Under the pieces are notes generated by a model. That model saw only the letters and a program-made list of their open reading frames with translations. It made no database searches and was not told the origin of the DNA. Source: Conus ventricosus (lineage: Eukaryota > Mollusca > Gastropoda > Neogastropoda > Conidae). From it: a DNA stretch of 64,000 bases. Made by a program: the position numbers and the translations under genes. Position 1 is the stretch's first letter; every line of letters starts with the position of its first letter. Shown here piece by piece: positions 1 to 10,029 of the stretch. Location of the stretch: the NCBI GenBank assembly GCA_018398815.1, contig CM031622.1, positions 17,575,058-17,639,057 of the forward strand. The letters run 5' to 3'.

Positions 1-74
1 TCTTGATTAAGTCATCCTTTAAGTACAACCAAGTTCGTATTCAAGTTATCTTATAATTATCAAAAAAATACAAT

Positions 75-293
75 CTATGTTTTTATCTTAAATAGCAGAT
101 GCCTAATATAGTACACACACGCCTCAAAAAACGCGTCATCGTTGAGGATGTCTTGCTCAGCGTTCTCTGCATAGATCTTAATGAAGTTTTTACATCCTAA
201 GCAACCGCACTGATTACAATTCTGGTCTATGGAAATGCCTTTTATAGACTCCATGTCTTTATTTATTGACTTTATCATTTTATAATACGCCAT
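75..293 (-). CDS. Small cysteine-cluster protein of the Polinton-like element
   Basis: This is an open frame of 72 codons, starting at an ATG at 293. I do not recognise the family. A central CNQCGCLGC cluster (CX2CXCX2C spacing) could bind a metal ion. The N-terminus is basic and the C-terminus ends in a hydrophobic then basic stretch. No signal peptide is evident. It lies 44 bp downstream of the next minus-strand ORF and probably belongs to the same transcription block of small genes. Function is unknown; the link to the element rests on position and strand. Confidence 0.5.
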   Translation of the reverse strand: MAYYKMIKSINKDMESIKGISIDQNCNQCGCLGCKNFIKIYAENAEQDILNDDAFFEACVYYIRHLLFKIKT

Positions 294-336
294 GATCTAT
301 TTTTATAAAAAAATTTAAAATTAAGTTCTTAAAATA

Positions 337-834
337 TTATTCCATTTGAAATGGATCAAAATGATGCTTTGTTATTGGCGGTTTTGGCGTGCTGTTGTCT
401 TTCTCTGTATTTAACGGTTCAGATTTTTTTGGTTGCTTTTGTTTCTGCTGCCATTGTGTATATATTTTATAACCGTAATAACAGCCCCCAGCAGCAGCAA
501 GGGCGCCAAAAATGGCAACAGTTTTAAGTTCAATATACCATGAAGACTTTGGCGCCCTTGAATCACATGGAGTTTTTATAGCTGGCATTGAATCAACTTG
601 TTCTGGCGTTGGCGGTGTTATGTTTTCATGATGAGTCATATTCTGTAACATTAATTTTTTTTGTCTGTTCCACTCTGCTAATTTTTTTCCTGCTTCAACA
701 CGCCCAGGATTTTTAATGGTCCCCACCTGGTTCAGTGTTTTCTGCTGATTTTCTGGCTTGGTTACTTTCTCCACCTGATTCAGTGTTTTCTGATTCTGCT
801 GATTTTCCAGCTCGTTCATTTTGAAGGGAAACAA
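337..834 (-). CDS. Small single-pass membrane protein with an N-terminal repeat
   Basis: The 165-codon frame starts with a polar, Gln/Asn-rich region in which QKTLNQV occurs twice. A basic linker follows, then one strongly hydrophobic segment at about residues 106-127 (VAIFGALAAAGGCYYGYKIY), then a charged tail rich in Lys and Pro. This predicts a single membrane anchor. Its first 122 bp overlap the end of the upstream minus-strand ORF in another frame. The repeat in the protein comes from a DNA tandem duplication at 723-814. It may be a virion membrane or minor structural protein of the element, but I cannot name it. Confidence 0.55.
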   Translation of the reverse strand: MFPFKMNELENQQNQKTLNQVEKVTKPENQQKTLNQVGTIKNPGRVEAGKKLAEWNRQKKLMLQNMTHHENITPPTPEQVDSMPAIKTPCDSRAPKSSWYIELKTVAIFGALAAAGGCYYGYKIYTQWQQKQKQPKKSEPLNTEKDNSTPKPPITKHHFDPFQME

Positions 835-1288
835 AATCTATATGATTAAAAGTTATTAATCCCATGATCGCTGGCGATAACAATGTTCCAAATCTGTAGT
901 ATAGATCACATCCTAGAGACTCTAATGACTTTGTTAAAACTGGATCTTGCGTTAAATCATACGTAAGATCTTGTTCAGAATCAATGGGAGCAAATCTACT
1001 GACTAGTTTAGTGTACAAACTAAGAACCGTTTGCCCCACACTTTTCACCATTCTAGACCCCAGCTGCGCTTCATACCTGTTATGATACTTTAAAATGTCT
1101 TGTGGCGACATCTGTTGAATCTGTTCAATGCTGAATTCAGTTCCGAGGAACTGTTTTGTTTTTCCACACGCTGCTAAAGAATACAGCCTCTCCTTTTGGG
1201 GCATAACAGCTTGGCCATCAACTTGGTCATTCATAAGTTCGGGAAGGTTTAGGCCGCCTTGTAGCTGTAGGAGATCATCACTGTTCAT
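713..1288 (-). CDS. Hypothetical 191-residue protein of the Polinton-like element
   Basis: The frame is open from an ATG at 1288 to a stop at 713. The protein is mostly soluble in character: an acidic leucine-rich N-terminus, a mixed helical middle, a modestly hydrophobic segment near residues 135-155 and a Ser/Glu/Gly repeat tail. I do not recognise the family. It is the first gene of the leftward block and is separated by only 37 bp of AT-rich sequence from the rightward gene starting at 1326. That spacer is therefore probably a divergent promoter region. The 3' end overlaps the next ORF by 122 bp. Confidence 0.55.
   Translation of the reverse strand: MNSDDLLQLQGGLNLPELMNDQVDGQAVMPQKERLYSLAACGKTKQFLGTEFSIEQIQQMSPQDILKYHNRYEAQLGSRMVKSVGQTVLSLYTKLVSRFAPIDSEQDLTYDLTQDPVLTKSLESLGCDLYYRFGTLLSPAIMGLITFNHIDFVSLQNERAGKSAESENTESGGESNQARKSAENTEPGGDH
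723..814. repeat. Two-copy tandem duplication read in two frames
   Basis: Two imperfect units start with CCACCTGRTTCAGTGTTTTC at 723 and 771, the first being 48 bp. The duplication lies in the overlap of two minus-strand ORFs. It gives the repeated QKTLNQV motif in one frame and repeated Lys-Ser-Ala-Glu/Gly-Gly stretches in the other. Confidence 0.75.
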
Positions 1289-1325
1289 GTTTTTTATTAA
1301 ATTATAATTATTTTATTTTATAAAA
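1289..1325. promoter_or_regulatory. AT-rich divergent intergenic spacer
   Basis: This 37-bp spacer separates two divergent ORFs and is almost purely A/T. By position it should hold start signals for both directions. No specific box can be identified, so the promoter role is inferred from layout only. Confidence 0.3.
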
Positions 1326-1556
1326 ATGAGCACCGAAAAAACTGTTACCAACCTTGTATACCATTCTGCTGTTATTGGAGGACTAAGTGTAGGATACTCA
1401 ATGCTTGGTAAAAGCCTGTTAAGAATTAAACCAGCAGATCTTGGCAAACTAGACTTTGAGGATTCAGCAAAGCTGATTGCTATCATTGCAGCTTCGGTTG
1501 CTACGAAAGATTTTCTAGTTAAGCAAGGAATAATTCCGGACAATATAAATATGTAA
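1326..1556 (+). CDS. Small conserved-looking membrane-associated protein
   Basis: This intact 76-codon frame starts at an ATG that opens the rightward block. The protein has two moderately hydrophobic stretches, at about residues 12-30 (YHSAVIGGLSVGYSML) and 48-60 (AKLIAIIAASVAT), separated by a charged loop. It resembles, from memory of the group, short hydrophobic ORFs recurring in mollusc and cnidarian Polinton-like elements. No catalytic motif is present. It is followed 22 bp later by another small membrane protein gene. A role in the virion or in membrane interaction is speculation. Confidence 0.65.
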   Translation: MSTEKTVTNLVYHSAVIGGLSVGYSMLGKSLLRIKPADLGKLDFEDSAKLIAIIAASVATKDFLVKQGIIPDNINM

Positions 1557-1578
1557 GAAAAAAATACATTTATAAAAA

Positions 1579-1986
1579 ATGGCTTCACTCGCAATAATGA
1601 TAGGCGGCGCTGTGGTGAATGCGCTTGCTTTTAGCGGAAGTAATTTCGCATTTAGTAAACTGCGGGATGACGGCGAGAGAAAAAGACATAACAAAGCTAT
1701 GGAGGAACTAGCAGCTGCACAAGACGCCTATGAAAGGCAGAGACTTGAGCAGTTAGATTTTATTAATGACACACTGAAAAGACAGGGGCATGCAGCTTAC
1801 ACATTTAAAAATGTTGATCAAGCAATAAAACAATATTATCTTGTAACAGGCAAACCAATCGAGACATTGCCCCCACCAAAATTCAGTGACTTTTATCAAC
1901 CATCAGAAAAACAAAAGATGCAAGAAATCGGGTTTATTGTCGTAGGTATGACCGTTGTGTATTTTGTTGCACATAATATTGGCTGA
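1579..1986 (+). CDS. Small protein with hydrophobic ends and a coiled-coil-like middle
   Basis: This is an intact 135-codon frame. Residues 3-22 (starting SLAIMIGGAVVNALAF) form an N-terminal hydrophobic segment and about 115-133 (IGFIVVGMTVVYFVAHN) a C-terminal one. The middle is strongly charged and helical (KAMEELAAAQDAYERQRLEQ), consistent with a coiled coil. It is adjacent to, and in the same direction as, the 76-residue ORF and the integrase, so these are probably co-expressed. The topology would place both ends in a membrane. I know of no characterised function. Confidence 0.65.
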   Translation: MASLAIMIGGAVVNALAFSGSNFAFSKLRDDGERKRHNKAMEELAAAQDAYERQRLEQLDFINDTLKRQGHAAYTFKNVDQAIKQYYLVTGKPIETLPPPKFSDFYQPSEKQKMQEIGFIVVGMTVVYFVAHNIG

Positions 1987-1993
1987 GTAAAAA

Positions 1994-2942
1994 ATGAACA
2001 AAATTATTATTCGCCAAAAGGATATTGGAAGGGAATCACAGCAATTAAAAAGCTAAGCCAAGCAGCGGGAGTCAGTGAACAAACAGCAAAGGAATGGTTA
2101 TCTAAACAAGCGATTTGGCAAATTTATTTACCTGCGCCCAAACGAATACAGAGACCACACTTTGTGAACACAACTCCAAACGACACCCATCAAATGGATC
2201 TTCTATATTTACCCTCTGATAGGATTAGACGAAAAAGATTTAAGTACGCACTCACAGTCATTGACATGGCTTCAAGATATAAAGATGCGGAGCCATTAAC
2301 ACAAAAGAGTGCTTCTGCTGTTGCTGTTGCCATACAACTGATATATCAACGAGGCCCACTAACTTTCCCTCGCATGATTCAAGTCGATGATGGAAAAGAA
2401 TTTAAAGGCCAAGTGAATCAATTATTGTTAAAACACAGAGTTACTATTAGAAGAGGCATTCCGGAGTTCACAGATCACAGGCTTTAGTTGAAAACTTTAA
2501 CAAACAGTTAGCCGAAAGACTTTTCTCCTACCAGTATCACAGAGAGCTGATTGACAATTCTCGCAACACAGAATGGGTTAGAAGACTGCCCTCAGTTTTG
2601 CGCGCAATGAATAATGAAGAATTTAAAGGCCTAAAACCAGTACAAGCAATCAAAAGAAAAACAATAAATGTTGCTGAAGGAGAGTCTTCATCCGCAAACT
2701 ATTACCATTTGGATTGAAAGTAAGGTACCTTTATTTACCGGGGGGAAGCAGAAGGGGACACTCGCATCAGGGCAACAGATCCGGTTTGGAGTGTTGATCC
2801 ATATGAAATAAAAAGAATTGTAAAAATGAATCCGCCCGTGTATTATTTACGAGAAACTGACACAACAAAACAACCAGCTCCTCAAAGATCTTTTGTGAAG
2901 GAAGAACTGCAGATAATCCCACCAGACACAGTTCCGCTTTAA
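1994..2942 (+). pseudogene. Broken retrovirus-type DDE integrase of the Polinton-like element
   Basis: The longest undamaged piece (about 2164-2487) contains the integrase core: an Asp in HQMDLLYLP near 2195 and a second in QVDDGKEF near 2390, as expected for the first two acidic residues of a retroviral integrase fold. The region expected to hold the catalytic Glu follows in another frame (near 2485), and a C-terminal domain reads on to a stop at 2940-2942. Breaks are visible near 2005, near 2468, and as in-frame stops near 2715-2723. The likely original start is the ATG at 1994, just after the preceding ORF. This enzyme class inserts Polinton DNA; this copy cannot be functional as read. Confidence 0.8.
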
Positions 2943-3065
2943 TTAATTTACGGTTCTATAATGACCATATGCATATGAAAAACTCTGGATTAACAAAACA
3001 CACGTTTTGTGTTTGTTCTATCTAATGACTTCTTTGTTACAACAGTTGTGTTGATCTCATGTAGA

Positions 3066-6000
3066 TTAGATCGCGAGTTTTACGTTGTCATGATGAAAAG
3101 TCTTATTGCCAAACAATGCTTCTTTGTAGTTGTCATGTGATATGTTTGACTGCACAACACTGCGAGATATTCCCTTTGCTTTCTTAATGATTTTCTCCTG
3201 GCTCGAAATACTGTACATTTTTGACCTTAACCCCACATACTCCTTGATTACCTTTCCAGATAATTCATCCTTCATCTTTCCTAAAACCTTCTTGTTAGTA
3301 ATTGAATGTAAAGGCGAGTCTTTAGGATAATCGGACGTGTCATACCATCCTGCATGCCCTTTAGCCACTTCGGTTTCCATGTCTTTATAGATGTCTTCAG
3401 TAGGGATATCTATAACAAAACTATCTGTATCTGTGTAAAGTACTCTGGACTCAGGATACGAGGGCTTAAAGTAGTCATAAAGAAACTCTAACATCAAAAG
3501 CTTTGATAATTCTAAAACGGTAAACCCAATAAATACAGGTTTGTCCAATTTGACTTTCTTTTTTTTCATCATTATGCCAAAAAGCTGATCATGAAATCTT
3601 CTGAAGTCCTGATAATTAGGTTTTGAAGTCAGCTTAATTGCTTCGTTCTCTTTGGTGACTAATCTGACATCTTTACGTTTGTGGGGATTCTCCATAGTCT
3701 TTCCAAAACAGCTGTTGTTCATCAGCTTGAAAAAGTCTTTTTCTGAAGCATCTGTGGATTTGGTTCTGAGATCAGTGTTCTTCATGATGTATGGTTTCAT
3801 GAACTGTTCTTGATCAAAAGCAATTATGCGATGAACAGCTGTTAACTTTAAACCATGTCTTAAATAAAATTGTAGAAGTCTGTAATGGCAGACATAATTT
3901 TTTTGCCTCGAAGATTAGCACAAGTTTAGGTGGTTCTCTTTGGATCCATCTTTAGACTTTCTGCTGCTAATGGATAGTCATTATGCAGGTCATGGAGTTC
4001 ATGAGGATATTCTAAGTCAACTTCTAGAATAAAGCCCCGATGTCGATCGGGCGTTTAAACTGTTCAACCACTTTAATGCCTTTTGAATATTATTCGTACC
4101 GCCGCCAGTGTGCATTTTAAAGTTACGTAATGGAAGTGATTGTGCCATTGCCCATCCATACAGATTGTTTGCATCTAAATACATGAGATAGTTAGACCTT
4201 TTACTTGGATCATAGTCGTCCAAGTATTTGTTGTTTGCTTTACAGTAATGATGCGATGCCATACTAATTTCCTCCACGCAATCCGTTTTCAATCATCTGA
4301 AGCATTGGTAAATCTGACAATAAATCAATTTGTACTCCAGTAAACTTTAAGAAAGCGTCCCAGCTCATCCGGGCGCAGAAATGTAATGCGCGGGATCCAG
4401 GCTATAATGTTTCTATGCAGGTCTTTCTGTAATTTTCAAAGACGTCCGCCAACAAACATACATCAGCCATCAAGTATGAATCATGATAGTCTCCCATCGT
4501 TTTACAATCTAACTTTTGCCAAGCATCTTGAGCATGCTGGTAATCGGAGTCGCTGATGTCCTTTCCTCTAAGACTAGAAAAGAACGCGCCTTTAGGCGGA
4601 AGTGTATTCTTCGTCAAACCTTTCCCAACTGTTCATGTATTCATAAGGGTAAACACCCTTTCTAACAAGAGTTGAGTCAAAATATTTTTCCGTTATTGGC
4701 AGGCCTTTAAGGACATAGCCAGTGCTCTAATGAGCCCATCATGTGTTGCATAGAGTCGTAGAAAGACATTTATTTAAAGTGAAACACATGTACTTTCTGA
4801 TGACTGTGCAATGCATGCTACCCTGAAGGCGCGGTACTGCTTGCATTATAAGGTGAGAGTCATAACTCGCAAGTTGTGAAAGAATACAGGCAGCTTCCAT
4901 GTCTTTGGATCAAACTTTAGTTGAAGATGCATTTTACTGTGCGCTGCACCTCTAAACTCCCACTAATGTGATCATGGTCTCTTACTGTGGGTTTACACTC
5001 TTGGGCGTTAGCTCTAAACCGCAAATCCAACAATGCGTGGCTGAGTCATACTGTTGTTGGTCTTCAGGCGCCATTATGATTTCAGATAAGTTTAGATTAT
5101 TAGAACAGGCTTACGCACTGCTGCATGCGTTTTAAGAATGTTTCTGCAGCATCTGGCCCTCTATATATTCTGGTTCTGAATAAACGCCATCCGACCTAAC
5201 AATAATGAAGGCAAATGAACAATCTGATGATTACTCATTAAGACTGTTTTTCGAAGTTTTTGTGGCGCTGGGCCCTTCATAAGGAACAATAAGCGACTCG
5301 AAGTCTGCGTAAACTACGTATGGACTTGTTTGCAGCCGTTTCCAGTTCTTAAAACTAACTTTAGATCCTGGAGGGGGCGTAGTTAGTTCTGTCTTACAGT
5401 CTACAGAACTTTTACAATGTTTTATATGTTCAAGCGCGCTTGAGCGGTTGGAATTCTTGTTAAACATTTTCTACAGAATTCTTGTTTATGTTCATGCTTT
5501 GAAGTATGCGCTAATAATCTGCTCATTGTGCGTATCAATGTGTAATGGGGCAGCCCTGCTGGCGAAAACATTAGGAGTAAGTCCACATGACTTTTGGCTG
5601 GTTCGCCTATTGTTGACTGTTCTTGGACACTTTAATTGGCACCAAATTTGTTTCCTCATCCCATGTGTATACATTAACAGTTATTGGGTTGTTTTGTTCT
5701 TCAAACTGATCAATTTGGTCTACACTAACAGGAAAGGATATTCCATTGAAGTTAAGATCTTTGGCGTATTGCCGATAGTTAGTCACTCTTTCTGCGTGTT
5801 CGCGGACATGATGCAGCCTTGCAAGAACGCACCACATGAAACATTTGTCGTCTGAATTCTTTATGTTTAAAACTGCTCTCTTTAACGCTATCCAGCCGAC
5901 AGCAACACAACAGCGCCATTCCTGCACGCCGCACACCGTGCACAGCGCGCATTCCCTGCTGACGCACAGATTTGGCCACTTTCTAATTTATTTTTACGGT

Positions 6001-6917
6001 AGCTCTACAACAACTGACAGTCTTGTGTTAGGTGTCACAGGAAAGAACAAACACTCAACTCCCCTCATCACCAGATCCATTTTGTAATACTTTTTCAAGC
6101 ACTTCATTGAGCGAGAAATCGCTACACCCTCCCCCTTCGCCTGCCGAGATTTCGTCTCACACAGGAACACGGGGGCCGCGCGCGACGTGCCGGTTTCCAG
6201 TTCCTTTGTTTCAAACATGCTGAGGTCAGCCATTCATAATAGGCCACTGAAAGTATGGTCGACAACTCGTTCCAACACCCCCAAACTAGTTACAGTGCTT
6301 TTTTCCCTCAAAACCGTTTCATGAAAGTTAGGAAATTTTTTATGTTCCCGTCGTGTGGTTGTGGAACAGGGAGTGTACTGCTGTCTTCCGTTACCCGGAC
6401 TTTGGCGATTTCGCCTCAAGGAAAAATTCCTGTTACCCACATTTAACGACTGGGCTGGAAAAGTTAAAACCAACCCCCGAGGTAGCGGAATGTAAGCCTT
6501 GCCTACAATGGGTGCATACTTAGCCTGTTTTAATCTAATCTCTAAGACTTCGCCCTCTGACCAACCAAGCCTCTCATTTTAGCTTCTTCACGCAGCGTCA
6601 AACTGTGCAAGCAGTTCGTCTGCCCAACCGGGTGTTAAGTCATTATGAGAAAGAATAGTCCTGCTGTTTAGTTGAGACCCAGACTTCTAGATTTTCTTCA
6701 TTTATTGTTACATAGTCGATTAAAACAGCTAACATTACTTTAACTGGCGGTCTATTTTTTAGTTTGCCTGGAACTTGAGAAATACCATGAACAACACTTG
6801 CCTGTACGTTTGTTGGGTCAATGACTCTAAATCAATATCATTCAGTGCTCTTGATAAAACGCTCTCTCTCAAGCATTCCTTCAAACAATTCGTCTTGTCC
6901 TTCATTATCTTAGCCAT
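3066..6917 (-). pseudogene. Broken protein-primed-type family B DNA polymerase
   Basis: Polymerase motifs appear in correct order on the minus strand. There is an N-terminal region with DDKCFMWCVLARLH near 5840, then exonuclease motif I (YADFES, near 5290), exonuclease motif III (YHDSYLMADVCLLADV, near 4440-4490) and palm motif A (DANNLYGWAM, near 4130-4180). Motif B follows (NNSCFG, 3702-3719) and then motif C (YTDTDS, 3420-3437) with both Asp present. The pieces lie in several frames separated by stops, so the gene is dead. The last piece (3066-3800, 244 codons) is intact. The likely start is the ATG complementary to 6915-6917. Minus the suspected 0.58-kb insertion at 5.9-6.5 kb, the length fits a polymerase of about 1,000-1,100 residues. 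Protein-primed replication is inferred from the family. Confidence 0.85.
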
Positions 6918-7039
6918 GCTGTCTTTCTTTTCTAAGCCAACATATTTTATTTAAATTAAAAAAAATACAACGGCTTAATCAAATAAATATCAACGGTCTT
7001 TTTGCGCTTGGACTCATAAACAAAGTAATAAACACTTTT

Positions 7040-7569
7040 GGTGTTGTTAATGTGAGCTGTTTAGAACAGGAGTTTAATGTCTCGTTTACTTTTTTTAAGC
7101 ATTCCTTTTTTATCTGCTCGGGTCGGGCTGTTGAAAAAACTTGCCCTCGCCTTTCTTTGAAGATCAAACTTTTGTCTTTTGTAGTCATCAAAATCGGCCT
7201 GTAAACGATTAAATTCTTCATCCGTGATGTTTGAGTCAGCTAGCGCTTTATTTATTATCAGCTTGAAGGGAAATAAGTTTTTGCTGTTATTAGTTGAACC
7301 ATAGCTGTGTGCTTTTGGGTTTAGTTTTTAATTTTTTGGGCCGGCCGCACTTTCAGTTAATGAACCCCCAGAGCTAAAGACAAACCTCCTAGAGGTAAAG
7401 CTGCGGGTGCGCCTATGCCCGTTGCTAAGAACCAACACTCGTTTCCTGCTGATAGAGCACTTATAGTCGATGCTCCAGTATTAACATATGTAACAGCATT
7501 AAAGGCAGCAGAATACCTTCGTTTGGTTTTGCTGTATTTTGAAAGGTCTTGCTCTAGTTTTTGTTGCAT
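7040..7569 (-). pseudogene. Broken small hydrophobic/coiled-coil protein gene
   Basis: The first part (7357-7569, 70 codons from an ATG at 7569) has a basic N-terminus and a Gly/Ala/Leu-rich hydrophobic region (APAALPLGGLSLALG). In another minus frame from about 7245 to 7065 there is a strongly charged helical stretch (including DDYKRQKFDLQRKARA) ending in a stop. I infer that the two are halves of one gene of about 175 codons separated by frameshifts. They could instead be two small genes. The location beside the polymerase and capsid-like remnants fits a minor virion protein, but no function is established. Confidence 0.45.
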
Positions 7570-7929
7570 TTGTGTAATGTTTTTTTAATCTGAAGGTTTT
7601 ATGTTAGGGCTTTTTTACTATCTCTTCTCTTGGCGGGGCTGTAGGCACATTTGGATAATGTTTAACAGACATGCTTTTTTTTAAAAATGAAAAAATAATT
7701 TAGTATACTACATCTGTTAAAACTGTTCTTTACAATATTCAGCTGCGCATCATATAAATTTAAAAAAAAATGTACATTAAGCGGTTTATTTGGCTTCTTC
7801 TTCTTTATCAATTTGAATGTTTATTACGTCCTCTCACAGCTCTCCCGCTTCCATGCAACTGATTATCCTCTGTTGATCTTAGGTCAATCCATAAACCGTA
7901 TTTTGTTTTTAAATAATCATCAAGCCTAA

Positions 7930-8595
7930 CATTTTGAAGATGTAATCTTTAGACGCAAGGTCAACTGTTGGATTTCTACACCTCCCCCCTCCAAACAGTT
8001 TTCTTATTTTCATCAAAATGCTGATAAGGTTTAAGCCCGCTAGCATAGATTTGGTTTTGGACTGCCCTCAATCGAACATTGTACTTTCGTTTTTTTGGAT
8101 TAAAAAACTTTTCACTTCCTCTTTTGAACGGTTCTTCATCTTCACACAGCAATAAAATACCTTTAAGCGATCTTGCTGCAACACTAAAACTAAAATTCCA
8201 TATAGTGTCGCCCTGCTCTGGGATATGTTGTATGATTTAATCACTCTTTCGTAATATATTGGGAAATTTTGAATGATATTGGTGCGCAATCAGCTCTGCT
8301 AAATTAGAGTTTTCTAACAACGTCAAACTCTAACGGATGTCAGAAATGCTGTACTTTGCTTCAGTGTCTGTTTATCTGATTAAAACGTTTTTATTCATTA
8401 AAAGTTAGTTCATATGACAATCTGTCTTTTAATGCTCCTTGAAAGTAAAGGCGCATGCGCTTTTAACAACTCAAAATCTAAGGGAATGGAAAAGCGATTT
8501 CCATACGCAAAATTTACAGCTGCATACTTTTTCCGTCTTTTAGATTGCGGGCCCCCTTCTTGTTTTAGTGCTTCTTATTTTCTTCTTGAAAAGCA
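7930..8595 (-). pseudogene. Remnant of a capsid-like structural gene
   Basis: Only fragments survive. One minus frame reads GNRFSIPLDFELL near 8480-8520, another is open for 73 codons at 8068-8289, and further coding-like stretches lie at 7930-8180 in a neighbouring frame. In order and flavour these resemble a protein found in animal Polinton/adintovirus-like elements, often auto-annotated as F54H12.2-like, which may be a capsid component. The identification is from recognition of short patches only. At least two frameshifts are required. It is the outermost recognisable piece before the LINE fragment. Confidence 0.4.
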
Positions 8596-8599
8596 AAAT

Positions 8600-9225
8600 T
8601 GAGATCGAAGTACCACTGGGACCGGAAGATTTCAGGAACTACCAGAGGACAAAGAGGTATTGATAACATGGGTAAGATGGGTAGACGTCATCAATGCACT
8701 GAAAGAGCAAGCTAGTGGGAATGGCATCAAGTTCACATGATTTAGGGCTGCATCGCAAACAAAGTTTTTTGACATAGTCTTGACTAACAGGGCTAAAACA
8801 AGCCAGAGGAGGTCCACAGTAAACTTTGTCATTCAGAGAATGTACAGGTGCAGTAGAATCTAGCTTTTCATGGATAGTGTCAATTTTGCCATTGAAAAAC
8901 TCTAAGAATTTCTGAGGAGCTCTTGAGTTTGGAAGATGGTGGGAAGGGGGGAGTAGCTGACTTTGCCTAGGAGACTATTTGTGACATTAAATAGTTGCTT
9001 GGCCGTATTACAGGCCAATATCTTTGAAGAATAGAACAAAGTTTTTGCTTGATGAACAATATCAGTAACATGATTTCTCGCAGTTTGATAAATTTCCCTG
9101 TGCACAGTCAGTCCCGTGGCGCGCCATCGCCTCTCAGCCCCCCTCCTCTCCTGCTTGGCCTCCGACAACTCGGGACCCACTGTGTTGTGCCACCATTCGG
9201 CATGCCAACCACCCCCTATCACCTG
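8600..9225 (-). mobile_element. LINE fragment, region between endonuclease and RT
   Basis: A minus frame at 8902-9222 encodes 106 codons with AKQERRGAERRWRATG followed by helical, Asn/Lys-rich sequence. This is the connector found before the reverse transcriptase of CR1/Jockey-like non-LTR elements. A second piece continues at 8632-8832 in another frame and shows the start of the RT N-terminal region. No catalytic domain is included, so this is a broken internal fragment. The left edge abuts the Polinton-like element. Confidence 0.6.
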
Positions 9226-9295
9226 TGACTAACTCCCTATACCACCCTCTATCACCTGTGACTAACTCCCTATCACCTGTGACAAACTCCCTCAT
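9220..9295. repeat. Short tandem repeat of CTATCACCTGTGACTAACTC
   Basis: The 20-bp phrase and shorter versions occur about three times in a row, spaced about 20-30 bp. It starts exactly where the LINE fragment ends. The rest of 9,296-9,460 holds nothing I recognise. Confidence 0.6.
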
Positions 9296-9460
9296 CCCCT
9301 TCCCAAGTCTAACCAGAGCAGGTAATGTAGTATGCTCTGGTCTAACTCTGGTACAGCCAGCTGATCATCCTATGTTGGGAATGGGCTTACTATCTATCCA
9401 ACATTACTGCTGCCACTTTCTTGCAGTCTCAATCTTTCTCAATGTTCTTGCCCGCCATAG

Positions 9461-9479
9461 TGAGTGAGTGAGTGAGTGA

Positions 9480-9551
<72 letters not shown>
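9461..9551. repeat. (GTGA)n and (GT)n microsatellite
   Basis: GTGA units are followed by a nearly pure GT run. Cys/Val or His/Thr reading frames here are artefacts of the repeat. Confidence 0.95.
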
Positions 9552-9555
<4 letters not shown>

Positions 9556-9592
9556 ACAGTGTGTGAGCATGTGCATGCATGCTTGTGCGTAG

Positions 9593-9826
9593 GATAAGAT
9601 AAGATAATGTTGCTTATAGCCCAGCCGACCGCGAAGGGCCACATCAGGGCTGTCACCACGTTAAAATCAACTCACAAGTCAGACATTCACACAATTCTTT
9701 AAAATACATCCAAAAACCCATCTGAAAGTTCGTTAAAATTCTTTCCACTGTAAAATCTCTGATCCGATGAAAAATGTTAATCTCCTTCAAGAACTCAAAG
9801 ATCGCGTCAGGTGGAACATCCCTGAA
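9593..9826 (-). mobile_element. 5'-truncated LINE end, same family as the 13.5-kb LINE
   Basis: The plus strand starts with GATAAGATAAGATAATGTTG. On the minus strand this is a LINE 3' end with a TTATC-repeat tail. The minus frame at 9653-9883 encodes a C-terminal piece (DVPPDAIFEFLKEINIFH) that also recurs at 13,680-13,740. The flanks ATGCTTGTGCG (near 9580) and ATGCTCGTGCG (near 9827) look like a target duplication with one mismatch. It is a dead, extremely short copy. Confidence 0.7.
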
Positions 9827-10029
9827 CAAATGCTCGTGCGAGTATGCATGCATGGATGTGTGTGAATGTGTGTGTGAATTCATACAAACTTTTTTTTAAA
9901 AAAGACATTTCAAGAACTCTCAACATTAAATATTTATACAAAATTCCAGGACTGTATTTTTTAAATTCATACTTTCGTTGTTTCACAGTCACTTCAGCGT
10001 AATCCATTGTTTCATTTTTTTTTCCTTTA

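Larger units (their letters stand above)
1..8595. mobile_element. Decayed Polinton/adintovirus-like element, left end outside window
   Basis: The stretch combines a retrovirus-type integrase, a family B DNA polymerase of the protein-primed type, several small hydrophobic ORFs and traces of a capsid-like gene. Together these define Polintons/Mavericks and the related adintoviruses. Genes are arranged in blocks: minus-strand small ORFs (75-1288), plus-strand small ORFs and integrase (1326-2942), then a convergent minus-strand polymerase and structural block (3066-8595). The large genes carry frameshifts and stops while most small ORFs are open. No terminal inverted repeat, packaging ATPase or maturation protease was recognised. 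The right edge is placed where sequence changes to a LINE fragment near 8,600. Which of the two related groups it belongs to cannot be settled here. Confidence 0.8.

Noticed and set aside
5448..6446. Plus-strand ORFs opposite the polymerase N-terminal region
   Set aside because: They are antisense to recognisable minus-strand polymerase sequence and have no features of their own.
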